Of a DNA stretch of 64,000 bases, positions 15,650 through 24,542 are shown in pieces (positions within the stretch are counted from its first letter, which is position 1; the number at the start of each line of letters is the position of its first letter). The translations under genes and the position numbers were made by a program. Under the pieces are notes generated by a model, which was not told where the DNA came from, ran no database searches, and was given only the letters and a program-made list of their open reading frames with translations. Origin of the DNA: an uncultured Roseateles sp. (GTDB taxonomy: Bacteria > Pseudomonadota > Gammaproteobacteria > Burkholderiales > Burkholderiaceae_C); the NCBI RefSeq assembly GCF_945956965.1, contig NZ_CAMFJS010000013.1, positions 1 through 64,000 on the forward strand, given 5' to 3'.

Positions 15650-17983
15650 TTAAGTGGTGCCCGCGGTGCCCTGGGCACTCAAGGCATCCACCGCGGCCAG
15701 CACCCGCTCGGCCGTGGCCGGCGCGCACAGCTGCGGGTCGCAGCCCGCCGGCCCGCAAGCGGCCACCGCATCCTTGATCGCCAACAGGGCCGCAAAGCCC
15801 AGCAGCAGCGGCGGCTCGCCGACGGCCTTGCTGCGGTGGATGCTGTCCACCGCATTGGCTTGCTCGAACAGGTGAACGCGGAAATCGAGCGGGCTGTCGT
15901 TGGCGGTGGGGATTTTGTAGGTGCTGGGCGCGTGGGTCAGCAGGGCGCCACTACTCGGGTGCCAAACCAATTCCTCGGTGGTGAGCCAGCCCACCCCTTG
16001 CACAAAGCCGCCTTCCACCTGGCCGATGTCCAGGGCCGGGTTGAGCGAGCGGCCGGCGTCGTGCAGCAGGTCGGCGCGGGTGATGCGGTTCTCGCCGGTC
16101 AGGGTGTCCACCAAAACTTCCACCACGGCCGCGCCGTAGGCGAAGTAGTAGAAGGGGCGGCCCTGCAGCTTTGTCTTGTCCCACTGCAGGCCCGGCGTGG
16201 TGTAGAAGCCCTCGCTCCAGAGCTGCACCCGCTGCAGATAGGCCTTGGCGACCAAGTCCTTGAAGCTCAAGCGTTGGCTGCCGGCGCGCACCTCGTCGTC
16301 GGCGAATTCAACCGCGGAGGCCTCGCAGTCGAACAGCGTGGCTGCGCAAGCAGCCAGGCGCTGGCGGATGGCTTGCGCGGCCTGCTGTGCGGCCTTGCCG
16401 TTCAAATCACTGCCGGTGGAGGCGGCGGTGGCGGAGGTGTTGGCGATTTTTTGCGTGTCGGTGGCGCTGCAGCGCACGGCGCTGAGGCTCAGGCCCAGCT
16501 CATGCGCCACCACTTGCGCGACCTTGGTGTTGAGGCCCTGGCCCATCTCGGTGCCGCCGTGGTTCACCAGCACCGAGCCGTCGGTGTAGACATGCACCAG
16601 CGCACCGGCCTGGTTCAAATGCACCACGTTGAAGGAGATGCCGAACTTGACCGGCGTCAGCGCCAGGCCTTTCTTCAGCACAGCGCTGCTGGCGTTGAAT
16701 TGCGCGATCTCGGCGCGGCGGGCGCGGTAGTCGCTGCTGGCCAGCAGTTGATCGGTGAGCGGCTGCAAGATGTTGTCGGCCACCGGCTGACCGTAGGGTG
16801 TGATGTCGCGGCCGCCCTCACTGCGGTAGAAATTGCGCTGCCGCACCAGCAGTGGGTCCAGGCCCAGGCGGCGCGCGACCGAGTCCAGAATCATCTCGAT
16901 GGCCAGCGCCCCCTGCGGGCCGCCAAAGCCGCGGAAGGCGGTATTGCTTTGCGTATTGGTGCGGGCGCAAAAACCGTGCAGGGCGAGGTGGGGCAGCCAG
17001 TAGGCATTGTCGAAATGGCAGAGCGCGCGTGCCATCACAGGGGCCGAGAGATCGGCGCTGTGGCCGCAGTTGGCGATCAGGTCCACCTCGGCGCCAAGGA
17101 TGTGGCCTTGTTCATCGAAGCCGATTTGCCAGCGGTAGTCAAAACCGTGGCGGCGGCCGGTGATCAGAAAGTCGTCGTCGCGGTCCACGCGCAGCTTGAC
17201 CGGGCGCTGCAGCTTCTGCGCGGCGATGGCCGCCACGCAGGCGAACAGGGCCGACTGCGACTCCTTGCCGCCGAAGCCGCCCCCCATGCGCCGGCATTGC
17301 ACCTGCACCTGGTGCGCCTGCCAGCCCAAGGCATGGGCGATCAATTGCTGCATCTCGCTGGGATGCTGGGTCGAGCAATGGAGCAGCATGGCGCGCTGCT
17401 CTTGCGGCAAGGCGTAGCTGATCTGGCCTTCCAGATAGAACTGTTCCTGCCCGCCCACTGACCATTCGCCGCTTAAGCTGTGCGGCGCCTGCGCCAGCGC
17501 AGTGGCCGCGTCGCCCCGGCTCAGGTGCATGGGCGGCACCACGTAATCGCCGGCGGCATGGGCTTGAAGCGCGTTGAAAACAGCGGGCAGGGCTTCGCAG
17601 CGGATGGCGGTCTTGGCCAGGGCTGCCGCGCGGCGCGCCAGCAGGCGGCTGCTGGCAATCACCGCGAATACCGGCTGGCCCAGATAGCGCAAATTCTCGG
17701 CGGCCAGAATCGGGTCGTCATGGACCAAGGGGCCGCAATTGTTGTCGCCAGGGATGTCTGCCGCCGTCAGCACGGCCACCACGCCGGGCTGGCGCCGCAG
17801 CAAGTCCAGGTCTATGCCCCGCAGGCGGCCATGCGCGATGGGAGAAAGCCCCAGCGCGGCATGCAGCGTGCCCTGGGCCTCGGGGATGTCGTCGGTGTAG
17901 CGGGCCTCGCCCGTCACATGCAGGGCGGCGGATTCATGCGGCGGGCTGCTGCCGATCAGGCCCGGCTTGTTGGCGCGCATCAT
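15650..17983 (-). CDS. xdhB: Xanthine dehydrogenase, molybdopterin subunit XdhB
   Basis: A 777-residue molybdenum-binding subunit that oxidises hypoxanthine to xanthine and xanthine to urate. Characteristic motifs are the SAALHVTGEARYTDDIP start, CRRMGGGFGGKESQ (Moco-binding glycine loop), ARTNTQSNTAFRGFGGPQ, and SKAVGEPPLLLGFA, containing the catalytic glutamate. Its ATG overlaps the xdhA TGA (ATGA at 17980-17983), so the two subunits are co-translated. The accessory XdhC lies at 10.5 kb. Length is normal for the family. Confidence 0.94.
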   Translation of the reverse strand: MMRANKPGLIGSSPPHESAALHVTGEARYTDDIPEAQGTLHAALGLSPIAHGRLRGIDLDLLRRQPGVVAVLTAADIPGDNNCGPLVHDDPILAAENLRYLGQPVFAVIASSRLLARRAAALAKTAIRCEALPAVFNALQAHAAGDYVVPPMHLSRGDAATALAQAPHSLSGEWSVGGQEQFYLEGQISYALPQEQRAMLLHCSTQHPSEMQQLIAHALGWQAHQVQVQCRRMGGGFGGKESQSALFACVAAIAAQKLQRPVKLRVDRDDDFLITGRRHGFDYRWQIGFDEQGHILGAEVDLIANCGHSADLSAPVMARALCHFDNAYWLPHLALHGFCARTNTQSNTAFRGFGGPQGALAIEMILDSVARRLGLDPLLVRQRNFYRSEGGRDITPYGQPVADNILQPLTDQLLASSDYRARRAEIAQFNASSAVLKKGLALTPVKFGISFNVVHLNQAGALVHVYTDGSVLVNHGGTEMGQGLNTKVAQVVAHELGLSLSAVRCSATDTQKIANTSATAASTGSDLNGKAAQQAAQAIRQRLAACAATLFDCEASAVEFADDEVRAGSQRLSFKDLVAKAYLQRVQLWSEGFYTTPGLQWDKTKLQGRPFYYFAYGAAVVEVLVDTLTGENRITRADLLHDAGRSLNPALDIGQVEGGFVQGVGWLTTEELVWHPSSGALLTHAPSTYKIPTANDSPLDFRVHLFEQANAVDSIHRSKAVGEPPLLLGFAALLAIKDAVAACGPAGCDPQLCAPATAERVLAAVDALSAQGTAGTT

Positions 17984-19527
17984 GCTTCACCTCGTGCTTG
18001 GGCTTGCCAGACGCTCAGCGCGGGCGTTCGCAGTGGCTCGTCCGGCCGCGTCGCCAGCCAGAATTTTTGCAAGAGGTTTTGCGCTACCCGCAGTCGGTAG
18101 GCGCTGCTGGCGCGCAGATCACTCAGCGGTTGAAAGTCTTGCGCCAGGGCCTTAGCTGCACGCTGCACAGCGGTCTCATTCCAGGCTTGGCCCAGCACGG
18201 CGGCTTCGGCATGTGCTGCGCGTTTGACGATGGCGGCCATGCCACCAAAGGCAAAGCGGGCCTCGGCCACGCGGGCCTCGTCGTCCAAGCGCAGCGCCAA
18301 AACGGCGCAAACGGCGGAGATGTCACTGTCGTAGCGCTTGCTGATTTTGTAGGCCTGCAGTTGCAAGTCGGGTGCGGGCCGGGGCAAGTGCATGGCCTCG
18401 ACGAACTCGTCGGCGGCCAGGTCTTTTTGCTGGTAGCCGAGGTAGAAGTCTTGCAGCGGCAGGCGGCGTTGGCCGCGCTGGGCGCTGCGCAGCACGATGT
18501 CGGCGCCGAGGGCAATCAGGGCCGGGGCGCCGTCTCCGATGGGGGAGCCGTTGGCGATATTGCCGCCCAGCGTACCGGCTTGACGCACCGGCGGTGAGGC
18601 GAAGCGCAGCCACAGCTCGCGCAGATGGGGCGCCAGCTCGGCCAGCGCGGCCCAGGCGGCCTCCAGGCTGGCACCGGCGCCTATCCACAAACCGGGCCGG
18701 CCTTCGAAGGGCAGGGCGCGGATTTGCCGCAGCTCGGTCACTTGGCCGAGGTAGATGATGTCGCCCAGATCGCGGAACTGTTTGTTGTGCCACAGGCCAA
18801 TGTCGGTGCCGCCGCTCAGCAGCAGGGCTTGTGGCTTATCCGCGCGCAGCTGGGCGAGTTCGGCCACGCTGCGCGGGGCGTGGAAGTGATCGCTGCGGCC
18901 TTGGGCTTGATCTTGGTTCGGATGCGCCGGATTGGCTGCCATGTAGTGCAGGGGCGCATCGCTTTGCAACTCTCGCAGACCGGCGGCGATGGCGGGGCGG
19001 TCAAGGCGCTGAGCCGGCAGCTCGAACATGCGTTGGCCGGCATCCAGAATCGGTCGGTAACCGGTGCAGCGGCACAGATTGCCGGCCAGGTCATCGGCCA
19101 GCTCTTGGCGGCTTGGGCGGGTGCCGGCCTCGCAGTGGCGCTCCAGGCAGGCTTGCAAGCTGATCACGATGCCGGGCGTGCAAAAGCCGCATTGGCTGGC
19201 GTGGCAATCCACCATGGCTTGCTGCACGGCGGCAGGCGCGGCGGAGCTGCCCAGGTCTTCCACCGTCAGCAGGGCTTGGCCGTCCAAGCTGGGCAGGAAC
19301 TGGGTGCAGGCGTTGACATTGCGCAGCTGCAGCTTGCCTGCAGCGTCTAACTCACCCAGCAGCACCGTGCAGGCGCCGCAATCGCCTTCGGCGCAGCCTT
19401 CCTTGCTGCCGGTGCAATGCGCATGCTCGCGCAGCCACTCCAGCACGGTGGTGGTGGGGGCCAGGTCTTGCACCGTGCGAATGGCGCCGCGGTGAAAGAA
19501 GCGAATGCTGCGGGTCGAGGTACTCAT
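17980..19527 (-). CDS. xdhA: Xanthine dehydrogenase, Fe-S/FAD subunit XdhA
   Basis: A 515-residue small subunit with two [2Fe-2S] clusters and FAD. The N-terminal ferredoxin-type cluster motif CTGSKEGCAEGDCGACTVLL and the second motif (CHASQCGFCTPG... NLCRCTGYRPI) are both intact; the C-terminal half (~residues 200-500) is the FAD domain (LLSGGTDIGLW, GGNIANGSPIGD) plus CO-dehydrogenase flavoprotein C-terminal region. The ATG at 19527 starts the ferredoxin domain; the frame upstream overlaps the divergent guanine deaminase promoter. Electrons from xanthine pass from XdhB via these centres to NAD+. Confidence 0.94.
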   Translation of the reverse strand: MSTSTRSIRFFHRGAIRTVQDLAPTTTVLEWLREHAHCTGSKEGCAEGDCGACTVLLGELDAAGKLQLRNVNACTQFLPSLDGQALLTVEDLGSSAAPAAVQQAMVDCHASQCGFCTPGIVISLQACLERHCEAGTRPSRQELADDLAGNLCRCTGYRPILDAGQRMFELPAQRLDRPAIAAGLRELQSDAPLHYMAANPAHPNQDQAQGRSDHFHAPRSVAELAQLRADKPQALLLSGGTDIGLWHNKQFRDLGDIIYLGQVTELRQIRALPFEGRPGLWIGAGASLEAAWAALAELAPHLRELWLRFASPPVRQAGTLGGNIANGSPIGDGAPALIALGADIVLRSAQRGQRRLPLQDFYLGYQQKDLAADEFVEAMHLPRPAPDLQLQAYKISKRYDSDISAVCAVLALRLDDEARVAEARFAFGGMAAIVKRAAHAEAAVLGQAWNETAVQRAAKALAQDFQPLSDLRASSAYRLRVAQNLLQKFWLATRPDEPLRTPALSVWQAQARGEA

Positions 19528-19590
19528 GTTTTTGCTTTGTTTGGCGGGCTTGCTCAGGCTCGAAGATATACGATGGCAGCGTATGCCATC
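19528..19590. promoter_or_regulatory. xdhA/guaD divergent control region with overlapping palindromes
   Basis: The 55-base gap between xdhA and guaD contains two interleaved dyads: ATACG...CGTAT (19568-19572 with 19580-19584) and GATGGCA-GCGTA-TGCCATC (19572-19578 with 19584-19590). The second overlaps the guaD start codon, so a bound repressor would block guaD initiation directly. This is a plausible operator for a purine-responsive regulator; which one cannot be read from the sequence. Confidence 0.45.
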
Positions 19591-20923
19591 TGAAACAACG
19601 ATCAAATCCGCTTCGACCCCGCCCAATCGCCTGGCCCTGCGTGGCGATCTGCTTGATTTCAGCGCCCAGCCTGTCTGGGGTGCGCTCGATAGCCCGGCCG
19701 TTCGTTTTCAGCCTAACCATTGGTTGCTGATTGCCGATGGCCGCATCCAGGGCAGCCAGGCCGCCGAGCCTGATGGGAGCTGGGAAAAAGTGGATCACAG
19801 CGGTCGGCTGATCATGCCCGGCTTTGTCGATACCCATGTGCATTGCCCGCAGCTCGATGTGATCGCCTCCTACGGCACCGAGTTGCTGGACTGGCTCAAT
19901 ACCTACACCTTCCCGGCCGAATGCCGCTATGCCGACCCGGCCGTGGCGCAGGTGGGGGCCGAGCGTTTTCTGGACGCCTTGCTGGCCCATGGCACCACCG
20001 CGGCGGTGGTCTTCCCCACCGTTCACAAGGTCTCGGCCGAGGCCTTGTTCGCGGCGGCGGCCGAGCGCGGCATGCGCCTGATCACCGGCAAGGTCTTGAT
20101 GGACCGCCATGCGCCCGCGGCCTTGCTGGACGATGTGGCCAGCGCCGAGCGGGATTGCATCGACTTGATCGACCGCTGGCATGGCCAAGGTCCTCACGGC
20201 CGTTTGGCTTATGCGGTGACACCACGCTTCGCACCCACCAGCAGCGCCGCACAACTGGCCATGGCCGGCGCCCTGTGCCGGGCCGATGCCTCGCTTTATA
20301 TGCAAACCCATGTGGCCGAGAACCGGGCCGAGGTGCGCTGGGTCAGCGAGCTGTTCCCGCAAGCCCGCAGCTATCTCGATGTGTACGACCAGCTCGGCCT
20401 GCTGCACCCGCGCGCTGTGCTGGCGCACGGCATCTGGCTGGACGATGAAGACCGGCAGGCTCTGCTGCGGCGCGGCGCCCAGCTGGCTTTTTGCCCCTCA
20501 TCGAACCTCTTTCTGGGCAGTGGCTTGTTTGACTGGGCGGCCTCGGCAGGCACGGGCGTGCCCGTCAGCGTGGCCAGCGATGTAGGCGGCGGCACCAGCT
20601 TGAGCATGCAGCGCAATCTGCTTGATGCCTACAAGGTGCAGGCCTTGGCCGGCCAGCGCCTCAGCGCCTGGACGGCTTTGCACGCTGCCACGCGTGGTGC
20701 CGCTGAAGGCTTGGGCCTGGCGCATGAGTTGGGCCATTTCGGCCCGAACACGCTGGCCGATGTGTGCGTGTGGGACTGGGCATGCGGCCCGGTGGCGCAG
20801 GCGCGCGACGCGGTGGCCAAGGATTTGCACGAGCGCGTATTTGCCTGGATGTGCTTGTCGGATGAGCGCAATCTGTTGAGCAGTTATGTCGCGGGTAAAA
20901 TTGCCTTTCACCGCAAGACCTGA
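19583..20923 (+). CDS. guaD: Guanine deaminase
   Basis: A 446-residue amidohydrolase-superfamily guanine deaminase, which makes xanthine from guanine. The zinc-site motifs are present: MPGFVDTHVHCPQ, the THVAENRAEV His, LAHGIWLDDED, and SVASDVGGGTSLSM with the catalytic Asp. ATG at 19583 is preferred because the conserved LALRGDLLDFS region follows; no good ribosome-binding site precedes it, and an in-frame ATG at 19526 would overlap the xdhA start. It is divergent from xdhA-xdhB, which consume its product, and is followed 24 bases later by a nucleoside-type ABC importer on the same strand. Confidence 0.92.
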   Translation: MPSETTIKSASTPPNRLALRGDLLDFSAQPVWGALDSPAVRFQPNHWLLIADGRIQGSQAAEPDGSWEKVDHSGRLIMPGFVDTHVHCPQLDVIASYGTELLDWLNTYTFPAECRYADPAVAQVGAERFLDALLAHGTTAAVVFPTVHKVSAEALFAAAAERGMRLITGKVLMDRHAPAALLDDVASAERDCIDLIDRWHGQGPHGRLAYAVTPRFAPTSSAAQLAMAGALCRADASLYMQTHVAENRAEVRWVSELFPQARSYLDVYDQLGLLHPRAVLAHGIWLDDEDRQALLRRGAQLAFCPSSNLFLGSGLFDWAASAGTGVPVSVASDVGGGTSLSMQRNLLDAYKVQALAGQRLSAWTALHAATRGAAEGLGLAHELGHFGPNTLADVCVWDWACGPVAQARDAVAKDLHERVFAWMCLSDERNLLSSYVAGKIAFHRKT

Positions 20924-20947
20924 CCCCCCAAAAGAGACTTTTGCAGC

Positions 20948-22495
20948 ATGACCCTGCGGCTTGAACTCATCGCCATCAGCAAACAATACCCGGCCGTCAA
21001 GGCCAATGACGGGGTGAACCTGCAGGTGCGCGCGGGGCAGATCCATGCCTTGCTGGGCGAAAACGGCGCTGGCAAGTCGACCCTGATGAAAATCGTTTAC
21101 GGCGCGGTGCAGCCCGATGGCGGCGAGATTCGCTGGAATGGCAAGACGGTGCGCATCAAAAGCCCGGCCGAGGCGCGTGCCCTGGGCCTGAGCATGGTCT
21201 ACCAGCACTTCTCGCTGTTCGACACCATGACGGCGGCCGAGAACGTCTGGCTGGGCCTGGACAAGCGCATCAGCCTGGCCGAGGTGACGGCGCGCATCCG
21301 CGAGGTGGCTCAGGTCTATGGCCTGGACGTGGACCCGCTGCGGCCGGTGCACACCCTGTCGGTGGGTGAGCGGCAACGGGTGGAGATCGTGCGTGCCCTG
21401 ATGGGCAAGCCCGAGCTTTTGATTCTGGATGAGCCGACCTCGGTGCTGACACCGCAGGCGGTGGAAAAGCTGTTTGCCACCTTGCGCCAGCTGGCCGCGC
21501 AGGGTTGCGCGATTCTCTACATCAGCCACAAGCTCGATGAAATCCGCGCGCTTTGCGACCACTGCACCGTGCTGCGTGCGGGCAAGGTGACGGGCGAGGT
21601 GGATCCGCGCACCCAGAGCAATGCCGAGTTGTCGCGGCTGATGATTGGCAGCGAGCCGCCACCGCTGCGTGCTGCACCCTCGGTGACGCGCCAGCGTAGC
21701 CAAGTGCCTGCGTTGAGCCTGCGCCGCCTGAGCCTGGCCAAGGCCCAGCCTTTTGGCACCACCTTGGTGGATTTGGAATTGCAACTGCAGCCGGGCGAGA
21801 TCCTGGGTGTGGCGGGTGTGTCCGGCAACGGCCAGCAGGAAATGCTGGCGGCGCTGTCGGGCGAAGATCGTCGCGCCCAGCCCGGCGCCGTGCATTTGTT
21901 TGGTCAGGACATTGCCCGGGCCAGCGCACGCAAGCGCCGCCTTCTGGGCTTGCACTTTGTGCCCGAGGAGCGGCTGGGGCGTGGCGCGGTGCCCGCCATG
22001 TCGCTGGCGCAGAACACCTTACTAACGCGCAATGACCACGTCACGCGCTGGGGCTGGTTGCGTGTGCATGCGGTGCAACGCATGGCCGAGACGCTGATTG
22101 CGCGCTACCAGGTCAAGGCCGGTGGTGCCGGTGCGGCGGCCAGCAGCTTGTCGGGTGGCAATTTGCAGAAGTTCATTGTCGGGCGCGAGATTTCGGCCAA
22201 ACCTCGGGTGCTCATCATTGCCCAGCCGACCTGGGGGGTGGATGTGGGCGCCGCAGCCTTGATCCGCGCCGAGTTGCTCAAGCTGCGCGACGAAGGCTGC
22301 GCTGTGCTGCTGGTCAGCGAGGAGTTGGACGAATTGTTTGAGTTGAGCGACCGCCTGGTGGTGATGGCGCAAGGGCGCATGTCGCCGGTGCTACCGATCG
22401 CCGAGGCCAATCGTGAGTTGGTGGGGGAGTGGATGAGCGGGCTTTGGCCAGGCACCTTGCCCAGCGAAACACGCGGAGGTGTTTTGCATGCTTAA
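20948..22495 (+). CDS. ABC transporter ATPase, nucleoside/purine type (double ATPase)
   Basis: A 515-residue cytoplasmic ATPase with two ABC domains in tandem, as in sugar and nucleoside (BMP/YufO-like) importers. The first domain has Walker A GENGAGKST, signature LSVGERQRVEI and Walker B LLILDEPTSVLTP. The second has a degenerate Walker A (GVSGNGQQEM) but signature LSGGNLQKFIVGREI, typical of this subfamily. It forms an operon with two permeases and a BMP substrate-binding protein and overlaps the first permease by eight bases. Because guaD and xdh genes precede it, a purine base or nucleoside is the likely substrate. Confidence 0.9.
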   Translation: MTLRLELIAISKQYPAVKANDGVNLQVRAGQIHALLGENGAGKSTLMKIVYGAVQPDGGEIRWNGKTVRIKSPAEARALGLSMVYQHFSLFDTMTAAENVWLGLDKRISLAEVTARIREVAQVYGLDVDPLRPVHTLSVGERQRVEIVRALMGKPELLILDEPTSVLTPQAVEKLFATLRQLAAQGCAILYISHKLDEIRALCDHCTVLRAGKVTGEVDPRTQSNAELSRLMIGSEPPPLRAAPSVTRQRSQVPALSLRRLSLAKAQPFGTTLVDLELQLQPGEILGVAGVSGNGQQEMLAALSGEDRRAQPGAVHLFGQDIARASARKRRLLGLHFVPEERLGRGAVPAMSLAQNTLLTRNDHVTRWGWLRVHAVQRMAETLIARYQVKAGGAGAAASSLSGGNLQKFIVGREISAKPRVLIIAQPTWGVDVGAAALIRAELLKLRDEGCAVLLVSEELDELFELSDRLVVMAQGRMSPVLPIAEANRELVGEWMSGLWPGTLPSETRGGVLHA

Positions 22496-23564
22496 GCTGG
22501 AAGCCCGGCCGCAGCCCTCGCGCCTGATGGCGCTTTGTTCGCCCTTGATCGCGCTGACCGTGACCGTCTTGCTGGGTGTGGGCCTGTTCATGCTCTTGGG
22601 CAAAGACCCCGGGCGCGGCTTGCAAATGTTTTTCTGGGAGCCGATTCGTTCGGCCTATGCCTGGAGCGAGCTGGGCCTGAAGGCCACGCCGCTGATCCTG
22701 ATCGCGCTGGGCCTGGCGCTCTGCTTTCGCAGCAATGTCTGGAATATCGGTGCCGAGGGACAGTTCATCATCGGCGCTCTGGCCGGCGGCTGGGTGGCCA
22801 TGCAGGCAGATGCCTCGAGCAGCCGCATGATTGTGCTGGCCATTTTGCTGGCGGGCGTCTTGGGCGGCATGGCTTGGGCGGCCATCACTGCCGGCCTGCG
22901 GGCGCGCTTCAATGCCAATGAGATTCTGGTCAGCCTGATGCTGGTCTATGTGGCGGACTTGCTCTTGAACTATTTGGTTTACGGGCCGTGGAAGGATCCG
23001 CAGGGTTTCAATTTCCCGCAGTCCATCAGCTTTTTGGCGGTGACCAAGATTCCTAAATTGTTCGATGGCTCGCGCCTGCACATCGGTGTGTTGATTGCAG
23101 CGGCGGCGGTGCTGGGTCTGTGGTTATTCATGTTCCGCAGCTATGCGGGCTTCGCCTTGCAAGTGGGCGGCATGGCGCCGGCTGCGGCGCGCTATGCGGG
23201 GTTTTCTTCGCAACGTGCGCTGTGGACGGCCTTGCTGATTTCGGGCGGCTTGGCCGGCTTGGCCGGCGCTTTGGAAGTGGCCGGCCCGCTGGGGCAACTG
23301 ACGCCTTATGTGCCGGCGGGCTTTGGCTTCGCCGCCATCATCGTGGCCTTTGTGGGGCGCTTGCATCCAGTAGGCATTGTGTTTTCTGGCATCTTGATGA
23401 GCATGTTCTACATCGGCGGCGAGCTGGCGCAGTCGCGTCTGGGTCTGCCCAAGTCCATCACTGGCGTGTTCCAGGGCTTGCTGCTCTTCACCTTGCTGGC
23501 CAGCGACACCTTGATTCATTACCGCCTGCGTTGGGTGCGCCCGGCTGTGGGCCAACAGGCTTAA
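22488..23564 (+). CDS. ABC transporter permease (nucleoside type, first)
   Basis: A 358-residue inner-membrane permease of the BPD_transp_2 family (YufP-like), with about nine hydrophobic segments and the motif ALGLALCFRSNVWNIGAEGQFIIGAL typical of nucleoside and ribose importers. A GGAGGT site at 22475-22480 sits seven bases from the ATG at 22488, which therefore is preferred over the GTG at 22479. Its start overlaps the ATPase gene's last codons. Pairs with the permease that follows. Confidence 0.9.
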   Translation: MLKLEARPQPSRLMALCSPLIALTVTVLLGVGLFMLLGKDPGRGLQMFFWEPIRSAYAWSELGLKATPLILIALGLALCFRSNVWNIGAEGQFIIGALAGGWVAMQADASSSRMIVLAILLAGVLGGMAWAAITAGLRARFNANEILVSLMLVYVADLLLNYLVYGPWKDPQGFNFPQSISFLAVTKIPKLFDGSRLHIGVLIAAAAVLGLWLFMFRSYAGFALQVGGMAPAAARYAGFSSQRALWTALLISGGLAGLAGALEVAGPLGQLTPYVPAGFGFAAIIVAFVGRLHPVGIVFSGILMSMFYIGGELAQSRLGLPKSITGVFQGLLLFTLLASDTLIHYRLRWVRPAVGQQA

Positions 23565-23576
23565 TCAGGAGTCAGC

Positions 23577-24497
23577 ATGGAATCGATTGCTCTCTTGATT
23601 GCCGCGGCCATGAGCGCCGGGACCTTGCTGGCGCTGGCGGCCCTGGGCCTCTTGATCAATGAACGCGCCGGCGTGGTCAATCTTGGTGCTGAAGGCATGA
23701 TGCTGGTGGCTGCGGTGGCGGGCTATGCCACGGCATTTCATACCGGCAGCGATACCTTGGCTTTTGCGGCTGGCATGGCGTCCGGGGCGCTGCTGGCGGG
23801 CTTGTTTGGCCTGCTGGTGATCTGGCTCAATACGAATCAATACGCCGCTGGCTTGGCGCTGAGCCTGTTTGGTGCTGGCTTCTCTGCCTTTGTTGGCCTG
23901 GGCTACACGCAAGAAAAGTTGTCGCCCCGGCTGTCCTATCAAATCCCAGGCTTGGCGGATATTCCCTTCATTGGCCCAGCCTTCTTCAAGCATCACCCCT
24001 TGGTCTACGGCACGATTGCTTTGACGTTCGGGCTGGCCTGGTTCTTGTACCGCTCTCGCTCAGGCCTGATTCTGCGTGCCGTGGGTGAGTCGCCCGAGTC
24101 GGCCCACGCCCTGGGCTATCCGGTCAGGCGCTTGCGTCTGGCGGCGGTGATGGCGGGCGGCGCCTTGTGCGGCTTGGCCGGCGCCTATGTCTCGGTCATC
24201 TACACGCCGCTGTGGGTGGAGGGCATGATTGCCGGCAAGGGTTGGATCGCCCTGGCGCTGACCACCTTTGCCACCTGGCGCCCGGCGCGCGTCTTGTTGG
24301 GCGCCTATTTGTTTGGCTTTGTCACCATGCTGCAGTTCTATCTGCAAGGTCAGGGCATGCAAATTGCTAGCCAGTTCCTCAGCATGCTGCCTTATCTGGC
24401 CACCATCACCGTTCTGGTGCTGATTTCCAGCAATGCCAATTTCATCCGGTCCAATATGCCGGCCTCGCTGGGCAAACCCTTCTTTCCGGGTTCCTGA
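23577..24497 (+). CDS. ABC transporter permease (nucleoside type, second)
   Basis: A 306-residue BPD_transp_2 permease (YufQ-like) with roughly eight membrane segments; INERAGVVNLGAEGMMLVAAV is the paired-permease signature. It starts 13 bases after the first permease with a CAGGAG site. Together with the double ATPase and BMP lipoprotein, it forms a complete importer. Confidence 0.9.
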   Translation: MESIALLIAAAMSAGTLLALAALGLLINERAGVVNLGAEGMMLVAAVAGYATAFHTGSDTLAFAAGMASGALLAGLFGLLVIWLNTNQYAAGLALSLFGAGFSAFVGLGYTQEKLSPRLSYQIPGLADIPFIGPAFFKHHPLVYGTIALTFGLAWFLYRSRSGLILRAVGESPESAHALGYPVRRLRLAAVMAGGALCGLAGAYVSVIYTPLWVEGMIAGKGWIALALTTFATWRPARVLLGAYLFGFVTMLQFYLQGQGMQIASQFLSMLPYLATITVLVLISSNANFIRSNMPASLGKPFFPGS

Positions 24498-24542
24498 TCG
24501 CCCCTCACTGCCTCTCAACCTTGCACATTTTTTGGAGATGCC

